DNA from: JAITVM01 sp031551135 | Lineage (GTDB): Bacteria; Bacillota; Clostridia; Lachnospirales; JAITVM01 | Direction: 5' to 3' | NCBI GenBank assembly: GCA_031551135.1 | Contig: JAVBOA010000030.1 | Coordinates: forward strand, 1 to 64,000 | Length of the DNA: 64,000 nt | In this document: positions 27,386-35,680 of the stretch, in pieces | How the letters are laid out: the number at the start of each line of letters is the position of its first letter | How positions within the stretch are numbered: the first letter of the stretch is position 1 | Notes under the pieces: generated by a model | Told to the model about the DNA's origin: nothing | Databases searched by the model: none | Seen by the model: only the letters and a program-made list of their open reading frames with translations | Position numbers and translations under genes: made by a program

Positions 27386-27976
27386 TTAAGAAACTGCGCT
27401 TTGTATAATTGGCTGAATTTGCTTGCCATCGAGTGCCGAAATTGCGGTATCTTTTATTAATTCAAATTTAGAAATAATTGAACGTGTTTTTTTAAACGGG
27501 TCGTCTTGATAAAAAGGCACAAGAAAAATATTTCTTGTGTTCAATAAAACGCCGATATTTTTTGCGTTCGCTCCAAGTCCGTCGTTTGTGGAAACAGATA
27601 TTATGAGCGGACGTTCGTTTCGCAAATGAGCTTTCGCCGCCATTGTAACGGATGTATCTGTGATGGAATTAGCGATTTTTGCCAACGTGTTTCCGGTGCA
27701 CGGCGCGATGATTAATATATCTAAAAGTCCTTTCGGGCCGATAGGCTCGGTGTCTGTTATGCTCTCCAAAACTTCATTGCCTGTCATTATTTTTAATGTT
27801 TTTTTTAATTCTTCAGCTTTTGTAAACCTTGTATTGTATTTCGCAACATTTTCGGAAATAATCGGGATTACATTTGCGCCTTCCGAAACAAAAGCTTCGA
27901 TTTGCTTTAAAACTTCGTTAATTGTACAAAACGAACCCGTCAATGCGAAGCCAATATTTAAATCTTTAAAATGCAT
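27386..27976 (-). CDS. dpaB: Dipicolinate synthase subunit B
   Basis: The flavoprotein subunit of dipicolinate synthase, which makes the calcium-chelating spore core compound from the lysine-pathway intermediate. It has 196 residues, the standard length. It belongs to the flavoprotein/UbiX-like fold: IGFALTGSFCTI at the start, LIIAPCTGNTLAKIANSITD in the middle, and STNDGLGANAKNI near the end are all subunit B signatures. It lies 55 bases downstream of dpaA with a hairpin between them. In Bacillus these genes are made late in the mother cell. Confidence 0.95.
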   Translation of the reverse strand: MHFKDLNIGFALTGSFCTINEVLKQIEAFVSEGANVIPIISENVAKYNTRFTKAEELKKTLKIMTGNEVLESITDTEPIGPKGLLDILIIAPCTGNTLAKIANSITDTSVTMAAKAHLRNERPLIISVSTNDGLGANAKNIGVLLNTRNIFLVPFYQDDPFKKTRSIISKFELIKDTAISALDGKQIQPIIQSAVS

Positions 27977-27998
27977 TTTCTTCCCCCTACAAATATAA

Positions 27999-28031
27999 AG
28001 CGGCTCGAAAGTATAAAAAAGTCAAACCGCT
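27999..28031 (-). terminator. Hairpin between dpaA and dpaB
   Basis: On the reverse strand AGCGGTTTGA pairs fully with TCGAGCCGCT (G-U allowed), with a T-rich loop. The same stem recurs after trpB at 39730. It may attenuate dpaB relative to dpaA or mark a transcript end. Confidence 0.5.
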
Positions 28032-28901
28032 CTATAAAGTCTTTATAATATTTTTAATTGTTTGCACAATGTATTTTGCGGCAGAAATGGGAGCGACTTT
28101 TCCGGGCAGCGACGGCGCAAATGTAATATTCAATCCGTTTTCACGGCAAAATTCGGCATCGATTCCGAACGGCTTTGAGGCAAGTTCGATTAAAACGCAG
28201 TCTTTTTTCAGTAAAATTAGATTTTGGCTGTTCAAAATATTTGAAGGTATCGTGTTAATAATTATATCCATTTTATTTAAATCGCCGTCGAAATTATCAA
28301 AATCCAATACATTATATCCGAAAGCCTTTGCGTAAGACTGCTCGGTGATATTTCGCGCTAATACAAAAACCTTTGCCCCGATTCCATAAAGCATTTTCGC
28401 CAATATTTTGCCGACACGTCCAAAACCCATGACCATTATATTAGAATCAAAAAGTGTGATTTTTGATTTTTCTATAGCGATAGAGATTGCGCCTTCGGCT
28501 GTGGGTATTGCGTTAAGAATCGACATTTCTTCACGTTCTAAAATATCGAAAGTCCTTATATTTTTAGATTCAGCGTAATTCTGTTTGTCATTTGGGATTC
28601 TGCCTGCTATAAAAATCTGATTGCTTTTCAATTCGTCGATAACGGATTCGAATGTAATTATTTCTTTGCTATGCGGTGAATTTAAATTTCTGTTAAGACC
28701 GAGGCAGGGCGTTGGGCCGATTATTATTTCCGAATCTCTGAAATTTTCCGATAAATTATCTATATTAAATTGAGTTTGCCCGTCAAACGAAATTCCGCTG
28801 AAATTATCAAAACCACCGATTTTTACTACGTGCCCTTCATCTTTTAATAAATAATAAATATATAAAGCTCTGAGGTCTCCGCCAATTATTGAAAACTTCA
28901 T
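28032..28901 (-). CDS. dpaA: Dipicolinate synthase subunit A
   Basis: The NAD(P)-binding subunit of dipicolinate synthase (289 residues). An N-terminal part (SIIGGDLRALYIYYLLKDEG) is followed by a Rossmann domain at about 145-260 (VMGFGRVGKILAKMLYGIGA). The conserved IPTAEGAI segment and the C-terminal LPGKVAPISAAKYI close the match. TTGGAGTG precedes the ATG. dpaA-dpaB is the usual order. Upstream lies a full palindromic repeat. Confidence 0.95.
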   Translation of the reverse strand: MKFSIIGGDLRALYIYYLLKDEGHVVKIGGFDNFSGISFDGQTQFNIDNLSENFRDSEIIIGPTPCLGLNRNLNSPHSKEIITFESVIDELKSNQIFIAGRIPNDKQNYAESKNIRTFDILEREEMSILNAIPTAEGAISIAIEKSKITLFDSNIMVMGFGRVGKILAKMLYGIGAKVFVLARNITEQSYAKAFGYNVLDFDNFDGDLNKMDIIINTIPSNILNSQNLILLKKDCVLIELASKPFGIDAEFCRENGLNITFAPSLPGKVAPISAAKYIVQTIKNIIKTL

Positions 28902-28968
28902 TTTATCACTCCAAAATATGCTGATAGTTATTCCATTTTTAAAGGATTAAAAAATGAAAATAGAATTC

Positions 28969-29082
28969 ATACTATTTTCAATATAAAGGATAGAAAAAAA
29001 TATTTCATTTCGCGCTAGAAACATTGCGCGAAACGCTCCGCTGTGAAAAATTTTTTTCTACTTATCAAAATGAAAATAGTAT
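28969..29082 (-). repeat. Full-length palindromic repeat, copy 2
   Basis: 114 bp, from ATACTATTTTCAATATAAAG to GAAAATAGTAT, minus orientation. Central stem TTTCGCGC/GCGCGAAA, loop TAGAAACATT. A decayed short form (TTCCATTTTTAAAGGATT, then GAAAATAGAAT) lies directly to the left at about 28930-28966. The surrounding 28902-29198 holds nothing else apart from a small CCTTGCTGGGCAGGGTTATT-type hairpin near 29170-29190 that may end asnB. Confidence 0.9.
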
Positions 29083-29198
29083 CAGTAACGAAATTAATCT
29101 TCGTTTACTATACTTCATAATATGTAAAAAATATCAAAAAGTGAAAATAAAGGCATAATAAAAATAACCCTGCCCAGCAAGGTTATTTTTGTAGAGAA

Positions 29199-31043
29199 TC
29201 AACTCAATTTTATATTAATTTTATATTTATCCAGCCAATAATTCATTTGCAGTAAATACGCAAGAAGCTGCGGTTTTGCCATAAGCTGGCCGTACCAAGG
29301 TTTTCCGGGATCGGACGGTGAATTTATCAATTTTTCGATTTCCGCTTTATTAATAAGCGGAAGAATCGGCGAATTATTATTTTCGATTATGTCTTTCAAT
29401 CGCTCTTTTAATAAATTTTCGTATGCCGGATTGTAAGTTTTCGGGTATGGAGATTTTTTTCTGTATAATAATTCGTCCGGTATAATGCCTTCGCAGGCTT
29501 TTCGCAAAAGAGATTTCGTTACATTATCTTTTGCTTTCATTTCCCAAGGAATATTAAAAAGATATTCGGCGATTCTAAAATCTGCATATGGAACACGTAC
29601 GGTCAAGCCGGAATGCATACTCATTCTGTCCATTCTATCGACTAAAGTCATCATGAAAAATTTTAGATTTAAAAAGGCAAGCTCGCGACGGCGTTTTTCG
29701 GTTTCGGATTCGGATTCCAAAATCGGAACTTGAGCCAAAGCATCTCTGTATCTCTCGTTGGATTTTTTCTCGATATTCAAAATTTGTGTCAAATCCGGAT
29801 TTAAAATAGACTTCCGAATTTCAATATTGCTTGACCAAGGAAAGGAGTCAGTTTCGAACATTTCTTTTTTGTGAAACCACGGATAACCGCCGAAAATTTC
29901 ATCCGCACATTCGCCGCTAAAGGCTACTTTACTCGAGTTCGAAATATTTTTGCAAAAAAACAAAAGTGATGAATCGATATCAGCCATGCCGGGATAATCG
30001 CGCGCGTCGACCGCGTTATAAAGATTATCGGCAATATCATCGATATTCGCCTCGAGATAATGATGTTTCGTATTTAGAAAATTTACCATCTTATCAACCC
30101 ACGGCCTGTCTTGCTCCGGCTGAAAAGAATTGGATTTAAAATATTTTGAATTGCCGGTAAAATCAAAAGAGAAAGTTTCTATACCGATTCCGTATTTTTC
30201 TAAATGCGACTTATTTGCGATAGCGGTAACAATCGACGAATCCAAACCGCCCGATAATAACGACGAAATATTTTTGCTCATCTGAATTTCAACACTGTTC
30301 AGAACTAAATCCCGGACTTTCTGTACGGTTTCCGAATAAGAATCTATATGTTTTCTGGATTCAAAACGCCAATATTCTTTTTGACGAAGCCCGTTTTCTG
30401 AGAGGTTAATATAATTTCCCGGCAGAACTTCATTTATATCCTTGAAAATTCCCAAACCCTGCGTGTGCGCCGGTCCGAGCGCAAATATTTCAGACAAACC
30501 TTCTTTATCTACGATAATTTCGAAATTCGGAAATTTTAATATAGATTTTATTTCCGAACCAAAAATCAATATATCATCTTTGAAAGAATAAAAAATCGGC
30601 TTTATGCCGAGACGGTCACGAAATAAATAAAAATTATCTCCGTCGAAAAGTGCAATCGAAAAGATTCCGTTAATTTTATTAACAAATTCTATTCCGTATT
30701 TCAAAAACAAAAATAAAACAATTTCGGAATCGTTATTTTTCTCAAATGTATATTTATCATTTTCCAATTCTTTTTTCAATTCATCAAAATTGTAAATTTC
30801 ACCATCCAACACAATAAAATAATATTTTCCGTTTATATAAAATTCCATTGAGTTTTTTCCGGAATCGGATAAAATTTCGTCAGAATTGGACGCAAAGCAG
30901 ATTTTTTCCTTAATTTGAGCTTCTAAATACATATTTCCGCGATGAATTATGGATTTTTGCATATCATTCAAAACTGCAGTCCATTTGCCTTTTTCAGAAG
31001 TAAAATCGCTTTTCAATCCGGCAAATCCGGTTATTCCGCTCAT
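29199..31043 (-). CDS. asnB: Asparagine synthase-type protein with inactive glutaminase site
   Basis: AsnB makes asparagine from aspartate and ATP, using ammonia freed from glutamine by an N-terminal nucleophile domain. The synthetase half is complete: SLLSGGLDSS near 262, FSGECADEIFGGYPWFH and RVPYADFRIAEYLFNIPW. The glutaminase half is not: the required Cys after the start Met is Ser2 (MSGITGF), the RGPDD loop reads HRGNMY at 34-39, and the oxyanion Asn of NGEIYN is Asp80. It should therefore use free ammonia, or modify another acid. The start is firm, as GGAGTG lies upstream and the fold begins at Ser2. Length 614 is normal. It is monocistronic. Confidence 0.85.
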   Translation of the reverse strand: MSGITGFAGLKSDFTSEKGKWTAVLNDMQKSIIHRGNMYLEAQIKEKICFASNSDEILSDSGKNSMEFYINGKYYFIVLDGEIYNFDELKKELENDKYTFEKNNDSEIVLFLFLKYGIEFVNKINGIFSIALFDGDNFYLFRDRLGIKPIFYSFKDDILIFGSEIKSILKFPNFEIIVDKEGLSEIFALGPAHTQGLGIFKDINEVLPGNYINLSENGLRQKEYWRFESRKHIDSYSETVQKVRDLVLNSVEIQMSKNISSLLSGGLDSSIVTAIANKSHLEKYGIGIETFSFDFTGNSKYFKSNSFQPEQDRPWVDKMVNFLNTKHHYLEANIDDIADNLYNAVDARDYPGMADIDSSLLFFCKNISNSSKVAFSGECADEIFGGYPWFHKKEMFETDSFPWSSNIEIRKSILNPDLTQILNIEKKSNERYRDALAQVPILESESETEKRRRELAFLNLKFFMMTLVDRMDRMSMHSGLTVRVPYADFRIAEYLFNIPWEMKAKDNVTKSLLRKACEGIIPDELLYRKKSPYPKTYNPAYENLLKERLKDIIENNNSPILPLINKAEIEKLINSPSDPGKPWYGQLMAKPQLLAYLLQMNYWLDKYKINIKLS

Positions 31044-31309
31044 ATAAACACTCCAATCAAATTTTGGTATAATTCATTATATTAATTAATTTCCAAATGT
31101 TTCAAAAATCTGAATAATCCAAATATCAAATTACAATTGATATATTTATAATATCCATATTTGATAAATAAATTCATTTATTGGAAAAGACAACGTTTCA
31201 TTTTGGTGAGAGAAAAATGTATCCAATTAGTAATTTCATTTATCTATAATTTAAAAATAGACAAGAAATTTGGCAAAACAGAGCGTTTGTTTTTTTGGGG
31301 GGAATACGA

Positions 31310-31561
31310 ATGCATACCGAAAAAATTTCTATACCCGCAGAAATAATGGGGTATATTGCCGGACTTTTCATATCGATGATGTTATTTGTTAATCTGCTCA
31401 TTCATCTGGAAATGTTAGTTTTAGTATTTTATTTAAAAAAGAAACTCAATAATATTTTTTTGAGAACCACCTCGAAAGCAATAATTATATCTTATGTAAT
31501 TTATTTTGTTTTCATATATATTATGTTTAGTTTTTTGATTTACGGAAAATTTATTTTATAA
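31310..31561 (+). CDS. Small membrane protein of unknown function
   Basis: An 83-residue protein with two hydrophobic helices (about 12-38 and 55-80) joined by a basic loop (YLKKKLNNIFLRTTSK). GGGGGG lies before the ATG at 31310, a very strong ribosome site; the TTG at 31295 simply reads through it. A terminator follows immediately, which supports a real short transcript. I recognise no family. Confidence 0.6.
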   Translation: MHTEKISIPAEIMGYIAGLFISMMLFVNLLIHLEMLVLVFYLKKKLNNIFLRTTSKAIIISYVIYFVFIYIMFSFLIYGKFIL

Positions 31562-31591
31562 AAGCGTATTGTTATAATTACGCTTTTTTTT
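31561..31591 (+). terminator. Rho-independent terminator
   Basis: AAAGCGTA (31561-31568) pairs with TACGCTTT (31579-31586), followed by a T-run. It touches the stop codon of the small membrane protein. Confidence 0.8.
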
Positions 31592-31659
31592 ATAGTATGA
31601 TATAATATAATGATAAATACAGCTGAAATTTTGCATACTTTATGAAAGGTGGTATTATA

Positions 31660-32301
31660 ATGTTTGTATCCGAGAGAATGACAAAAGATGTTTCAGTGGT
31701 TACTCCAGAGGACTCTGTTGCAAAGGCTTTTCAAATTTTAAAGGAAAAAAGACATTCCCAACTTCCTGTTGTTGATAATAAAGGTAAATTAGTGGGGCTT
31801 GTCACCGAAAAACTTTTGACAGAAGTAAGTCCTTCAAAAGCGACTTCGCTTAGTGTTTATGAAATCAATTATCTTTTATCCAAAACAAAAGTTGCGGATA
31901 TTATGAAAACAAATATTTTTACAACAAATCCCGAACAGCTTATAGAAGATGCCGCATTTGTCATGAAATCAAATGATATAGGCTCTTTGCCGGTTGTTGA
32001 TGATTCGAACAAGCTGGTTGGAATTGTTACTAGACTGGATATTTTTTCGGCTTTTATAGATATAATGGGCGTGAACGAGGGCGGCGCACGCATTGTGTTA
32101 AAAGTTGATGACAAGCTTGGAACTTTTGCGGATATTTCAAATATTATTAAGCAATACGGAGTCAATATCACGCATGTAAGTAATTTTACTTTTAATAATG
32201 ATGTTGAAATAATAATTAAACTGAATACAAATGAAGTCGACGAAATCATCAAAAAATTGGAAGAGCATGGCTATACCGTTTTATCTATCGCTAAAAAATA
32301 A
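31660..32301 (+). CDS. CBS-pair plus ACT domain protein (AcuB-like)
   Basis: A 213-residue cytosolic sensor protein. Two CBS domains cover about 1-135 (VSERMTKDVSVVTPEDSVAK; QLPVVDNKGKLVGLVTEKLL; SLPVVDDSNKLVGIVTRLDI) and bind adenine nucleotides. An ACT domain follows at about 145-213 (DKLGTFADISNIIKQYGVNI), which usually binds an amino acid. The arrangement is that of AcuB-like proteins. No acuA or acuC lies nearby. ATG 31660 follows AAAGGTGG; the ATG at 31642 overlaps that site. It stands alone with its own terminator. Confidence 0.88.
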   Translation: MFVSERMTKDVSVVTPEDSVAKAFQILKEKRHSQLPVVDNKGKLVGLVTEKLLTEVSPSKATSLSVYEINYLLSKTKVADIMKTNIFTTNPEQLIEDAAFVMKSNDIGSLPVVDDSNKLVGIVTRLDIFSAFIDIMGVNEGGARIVLKVDDKLGTFADISNIIKQYGVNITHVSNFTFNNDVEIIIKLNTNEVDEIIKKLEEHGYTVLSIAKK

Positions 32302-32314
32302 GATTTAAAATTCG

Positions 32315-32341
32315 GGTACCTTTCGGTGCCTTTATTTTTTT
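32315..32341 (+). terminator. Rho-independent terminator
   Basis: GGTACC, loop TTTC, GGTGCC, then TTTATTTTTTT. Confidence 0.65.
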
Positions 32342-32475
32342 GCGTATAAAAATATATAAGCTCTATATTTAATCAGTATTTACACTATATATTTTGGTTA
32401 GAATCTAAATAAATTTGTTCGCGCCTATTGGCTGAGCATAAAATAAATTTTAAAATTTAAATTTGGAGATGAATT

Positions 32476-32880
32476 ATGAAGGAAAAAGGAATTATACATG
32501 AATTTAAAGAATTTATATCCCGCGGCAGTGTTTTTGATATGGCGGTCGGAATTATTGTAGGCACTGCGTTTACTTCTATTGTGAACTCTTTCGTAAAAGA
32601 TATTGTTATGCCGCCGATTGGCTATATTATCAACGGAGTTGATTTTTCCGCTCTAAAGATTGTTTTGCGCGGCGCAACCGAGACCGGCGAGGAAGTTGCG
32701 ATTCTGTACGGCTTGTTCCTGCAAAATATTTTATCTTTCCTGATAATTTCTTTCGTGGTGTTTTTTATGGTTAAATTCATAAATACTTTGAAAAGGAAAG
32801 AAGAAAAACCGGTTGAGCCGCCTTTGCCTTCGGAAGAAATATTATTACTGAGAGAAATCAGAGATTCACTAAAAAAATAA
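32476..32880 (+). CDS. mscL: Large-conductance mechanosensitive channel
   Basis: A pentameric pore that opens under membrane tension on osmotic downshock. The 134 residues fit: amphipathic N-terminal helix (HEFKEFISRGSVFDMAVGII) leading into membrane helix 1, the periplasmic loop, membrane helix 2 (ILSFLIISFVVFFMVKFINT) and the charged C-terminal bundle with PSEEILLLREIRDSL. GGAGATG lies before the ATG. It is monocistronic. The following 320 bp contain only a palindromic repeat. Confidence 0.97.
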   Translation: MKEKGIIHEFKEFISRGSVFDMAVGIIVGTAFTSIVNSFVKDIVMPPIGYIINGVDFSALKIVLRGATETGEEVAILYGLFLQNILSFLIISFVVFFMVKFINTLKRKEEKPVEPPLPSEEILLLREIRDSLKK

Positions 32881-32965
32881 TTAGTAAAAAATCAACCGGC
32901 TTATTCATACACAAAATTTTTCCTTTTTGAATATAGTACTAAATAACGTGAGTTTGGAGCAATTA

Positions 32966-33079
32966 ATACTATTTTCATTTTGATAAGTAGAAAAAAATTT
33001 TTCACAGCGGAGCGTTTCGCGCATGTTTCTAGCGCGAAATGAAATATTTTTTTTCTATCCTCTATAATGAAAATAGTAT
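32966..33079 (+). repeat. Full-length palindromic repeat, copy 3
   Basis: 114 bp, plus orientation, from ATACTATTTTCATTTTGATA to GAAAATAGTAT. Central stem TTTCGCGC/GCGCGAAA, loop ATGTTTCTA. It lies between mscL and the lipoprotein gene. Confidence 0.9.
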
Positions 33080-33200
33080 AAAAATTGTTTTGAGCTCTTG
33101 ATAATTATTGTACGCAGTTTTCGATTTTTCGGGAATTCTGCAAACAATAATTGAATCGGTCAGATTTTGAAGAATCGAAAAAAGTTTTGGGGGGATTTGT

Positions 33201-34187
33201 ATGAATAAGCTGCGAATATTTATGATTGCGGCGGTTCTAGTTTTGACTTCATGCGCTGTAAATAATGGGCAAAGTACAAAAATCAGATTGAATGAAGTCG
33301 TACATTCAATCTTTTACGCTCCGCAATATGTTGCGATGGAAAAAGGTTTTTTTGCAGAGGAAGGCTTGGAAATTGAGCTTTCGGTGGGGCAAGGTGCGGA
33401 TAAATCGATGACGGCGCTGTTGTCTGATTCTGCTGATATTGTTTTGCTTGGAACTGAGGCAGGAATTTATGTCAATAAAGAAGGGCTCGAGGAATGCCCT
33501 TTGATATTTGCTCAATTAACCGAACGTGCTGGAAATTTTTTGGTTTCGCGTGAAAATGAAGAAAATTTTAATTACGAAAATTTAAGAGGCAAGGAAATTA
33601 TCGGCGGCCGTCCCGGCGGTATGCCGCAGATGATTTTGGAATATGTTTTGAAACAAAAAGGCATCGAGCCTTTTGTAGACGTTGATATAATTAATAATTT
33701 ACAATTTACTTCAACAGCGGGCGCTTTTGTCGGCGGAGTTGGTGAATATACCGCCGAATTCGACCCGAGTGCATACAATATCGAAAAAGACGGAAACGGA
33801 TATGTTGTTTCGGCTTTAGGCAGCGAATGCGGAAAAATTCCATATACTGTATATATGAGCACACCTAAATATATAAATGAAAATCCGGAAATAATTCAAA
33901 AGTTTACAGATGCGATTTACAAAGCTCAAAAATGGGTGCAAGAAAATTCTTCTAAGGATATCGCAAACTTGATACAAAAGCATTTTCCGGAAAACGATTT
34001 GGAATCTTTGGAGTTTATGATTGACCGCTATAAATCAATCGGAGCATATAAAGCCGAACCTTCTATAGAAAAAGAAGGATTTGATTTGATACAGGATATA
34101 ATGATATCCGGCGGACAATTGACCGAAAAAGTGACTTATGATACATTGGTAAATAACTCTTTTGCGGAAAAAGCCATTAAAAAATAA
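33201..34187 (+). CDS. NMT1/THI5-like ABC substrate-binding lipoprotein (orphan)
   Basis: A 328-residue lipoprotein with a lipobox ending at Cys18 (LTSC). The NMT1/SsuA-like fold is clear: IFYAPQYVAMEKGFFAEEGL, VGQGADKSMTALLSDSADIV and LRGKEIIGGRPGGMPQ. This group binds sulfonates, nitrate-like anions or thiamine precursors; the ligand cannot be read from sequence. No permease or ATPase gene lies on either side. GGGGGGATT before the ATG is a strong ribosome site. It lies just upstream of the cobalamin riboswitch but with its own hairpins between, so it is probably not part of that regulon. Confidence 0.88.
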   Translation: MNKLRIFMIAAVLVLTSCAVNNGQSTKIRLNEVVHSIFYAPQYVAMEKGFFAEEGLEIELSVGQGADKSMTALLSDSADIVLLGTEAGIYVNKEGLEECPLIFAQLTERAGNFLVSRENEENFNYENLRGKEIIGGRPGGMPQMILEYVLKQKGIEPFVDVDIINNLQFTSTAGAFVGGVGEYTAEFDPSAYNIEKDGNGYVVSALGSECGKIPYTVYMSTPKYINENPEIIQKFTDAIYKAQKWVQENSSKDIANLIQKHFPENDLESLEFMIDRYKSIGAYKAEPSIEKEGFDLIQDIMISGGQLTEKVTYDTLVNNSFAEKAIKK

Positions 34188-34330
34188 ATAAAAAAAAGTT
34201 CTCAGAAATATTTCTGTTCATATAAATTTAAGCTGCAGCTTTGGATGTGGGTAAAACCACATTCAATACATATCTATTCAAATCATCTGTACATTCCAAA
34301 ATTACCCAATCTCTAAAATCAAAGACTATA

Positions 34331-34360
34331 TTGACAAGTATTCTACAATTATGCTAAATT
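34331..34360 (+). promoter_or_regulatory. Promoter of the cobalamin operon
   Basis: A perfect TTGACA at 34331-34336, then TGC-TAAATT at 34352-34360 as an extended -10 with an 18-base spacer. Transcription would start just before the riboswitch. The preceding 34188-34330 shows only small hairpins (CAGAAATATTTCTG; ATGTGG/CCACAT). Confidence 0.65.
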
Positions 34361-34382
34361 TAATAAAATTGAATATCGCACA

Positions 34383-34571
34383 GTTATTGGTTGCGAAAAT
34401 GCAAAGACGTTTTCGTAATAATAGGGAACCGGGTGAGAATCCCGGGCAGTCCTGCTGCCGTATTGATGGAGTTTTTCTGCGTTTTAGTACAGCCACTGAG
34501 TATATTTTATGCTATTACTTGGGAAGGTTTAGAAAAATGATGAAATCTGAGTCGGAAGACCTGCCAATAAT
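34383..34571 (+). ncRNA. Cobalamin (AdoCbl) riboswitch
   Basis: An RNA that binds adenosylcobalamin and lowers expression of the genes behind it. Hallmarks in order: AATAGGGAACCGGGTGAGAA, then TCCCGGGCAGTCCTGCTGCC, GCCACTG at 34492, GGGAAGG at 34521, and GAGTCGGAAGACCTGCC (the B12 box region) at 34550. The closing P1 stem is visible: TTATTGGT (34384-34391) with GCCAATAA (34563-34570). Two terminator-like hairpins follow before cbiB, so control is probably by premature termination. The open frame 34351-34647 across this RNA is not a gene. Confidence 0.95.
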
Positions 34572-34614
34572 GAAGTGCCATAGAAACCTCACAGGATATG
34601 GGATCTTTGGTTAT

Positions 34615-34636
34615 CGGCTGAATTTGCCGTTTTTTA
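34615..34636 (+). terminator. Hairpin with T-run in the riboswitch expression platform
   Basis: CGGC (34615-34618) and GCCG (34626-34629) followed by TTTTTT. The stem is short; it could be part of the switching region. Confidence 0.4.
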
Positions 34637-34645
34637 TAGAATTTT

Positions 34646-34676
34646 AAACCTTAGACTAATCTCTAAGGTTTTTTTG
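34646..34676 (+). terminator. Riboswitch terminator
   Basis: AAACCTTAGA (34646-34655) pairs perfectly with TCTAAGGTTT (34662-34671), followed by a T-run to 34675. It lies 30 bases before cbiB. Confidence 0.85.
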
Positions 34677-34705
34677 AGCTTTTATAAAATTCGGGGGTAT
34701 GTTGT

Positions 34706-35662
34706 ATGGACAGAATTATTCAGATTATAATTTGCGGATTTATATTGGATTGTATCTTGGGCGACCCTCAAAACCCTTTTCACCCAATTCGTTTTATCGG
34801 AAAATTTATCGCTATCGGAATCGATATTCACAGAAAAATGTCTTTTAAATCAAATTTTTTCAGCTTTTGTTTTGGAGCTTTATTATCAATAATTACTCTA
34901 TCGCTGACTTTTTTCATATCGAAAATTCTTATCGGCCTAATGTATAGCGTGGCTTATGCATTTGGCTTTTTGACCGAAGTATTATTTTGCTATTTTATTA
35001 TTGCGCCGAAGGCATTAAAAACCGAAAGTATGAAAGTTTATAAAAATATTATTTTGGGAGATTTGGAAAAATCAAGAATAGCTTTATCTTATATTGTGGG
35101 CAGAGATACCAAAAATCTTACGTTTCCGCAGATAATTAAAGGAGCAGTTGAAACTGTTGCGGAAAATTTATCCGATGGTGTAATCGCTCCGCTTATTTTT
35201 GTTTTTATTGGGGGCGTTCCGCTCGGAATGGCTTATAAAGCCGCAAACACATTGGATTCTATGATTGGCTACAGGAATCAAGAATTTGAATATTTTGGAA
35301 AATTCGCCGCAAAATTGGATGATCTGCTTAATTTTATTCCGGCTAGAATTTCGGCACTTATGATGATTATCGCAGCATTTTTAACAGGGCATAATTTAAA
35401 AAATGCAATTAAGATTTTTATAAGGGACAGATACAAACATAAAAGTCCGAATTCTGCCCAAACCGAAGCTGTTTGCGCAGGCGCACTCGGGATTTGCTTG
35501 GGCGGTGATAATTATTATAACGGCACGCTTGTCCACAAACCCAAAATCGGAGATAATCTCACAGAGCCAAAATCGGAGCATATCATTGAAGCAAATCGGT
35601 TAATGTATGTATCTACGGTTTTAATAATTTTCTTTATGATTTTAAAAAATTTTTTATCTTGA
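34706..35662 (+). CDS. cbiB: Adenosylcobinamide-phosphate synthase
   Basis: A membrane enzyme that joins the aminopropanol phosphate arm to adenosylcobyric acid. The 318 residues include several membrane helices and the family landmarks DCILGDPQNPFHPIRFIGKF, YIVGRDTKNL, VETVAENLSDGVIAPL, and the C-terminal GDNYYNG. GGGGGTATGTTGT precedes the ATG. It is first in the riboswitch-controlled operon cbiB-cobD-cobT, and its product directly uses what CobD supplies. Confidence 0.95.
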   Translation: MDRIIQIIICGFILDCILGDPQNPFHPIRFIGKFIAIGIDIHRKMSFKSNFFSFCFGALLSIITLSLTFFISKILIGLMYSVAYAFGFLTEVLFCYFIIAPKALKTESMKVYKNIILGDLEKSRIALSYIVGRDTKNLTFPQIIKGAVETVAENLSDGVIAPLIFVFIGGVPLGMAYKAANTLDSMIGYRNQEFEYFGKFAAKLDDLLNFIPARISALMMIIAAFLTGHNLKNAIKIFIRDRYKHKSPNSAQTEAVCAGALGICLGGDNYYNGTLVHKPKIGDNLTEPKSEHIIEANRLMYVSTVLIIFFMILKNFLS

Positions 35663-35680
35663 AATCAGGAGGGTGTTTTT

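Noticed and set aside
34351..34647. 98-codon open frame on the plus strand
   Set aside because: It lies across the cobalamin riboswitch, has no ribosome site and its codons are fixed by RNA motifs.
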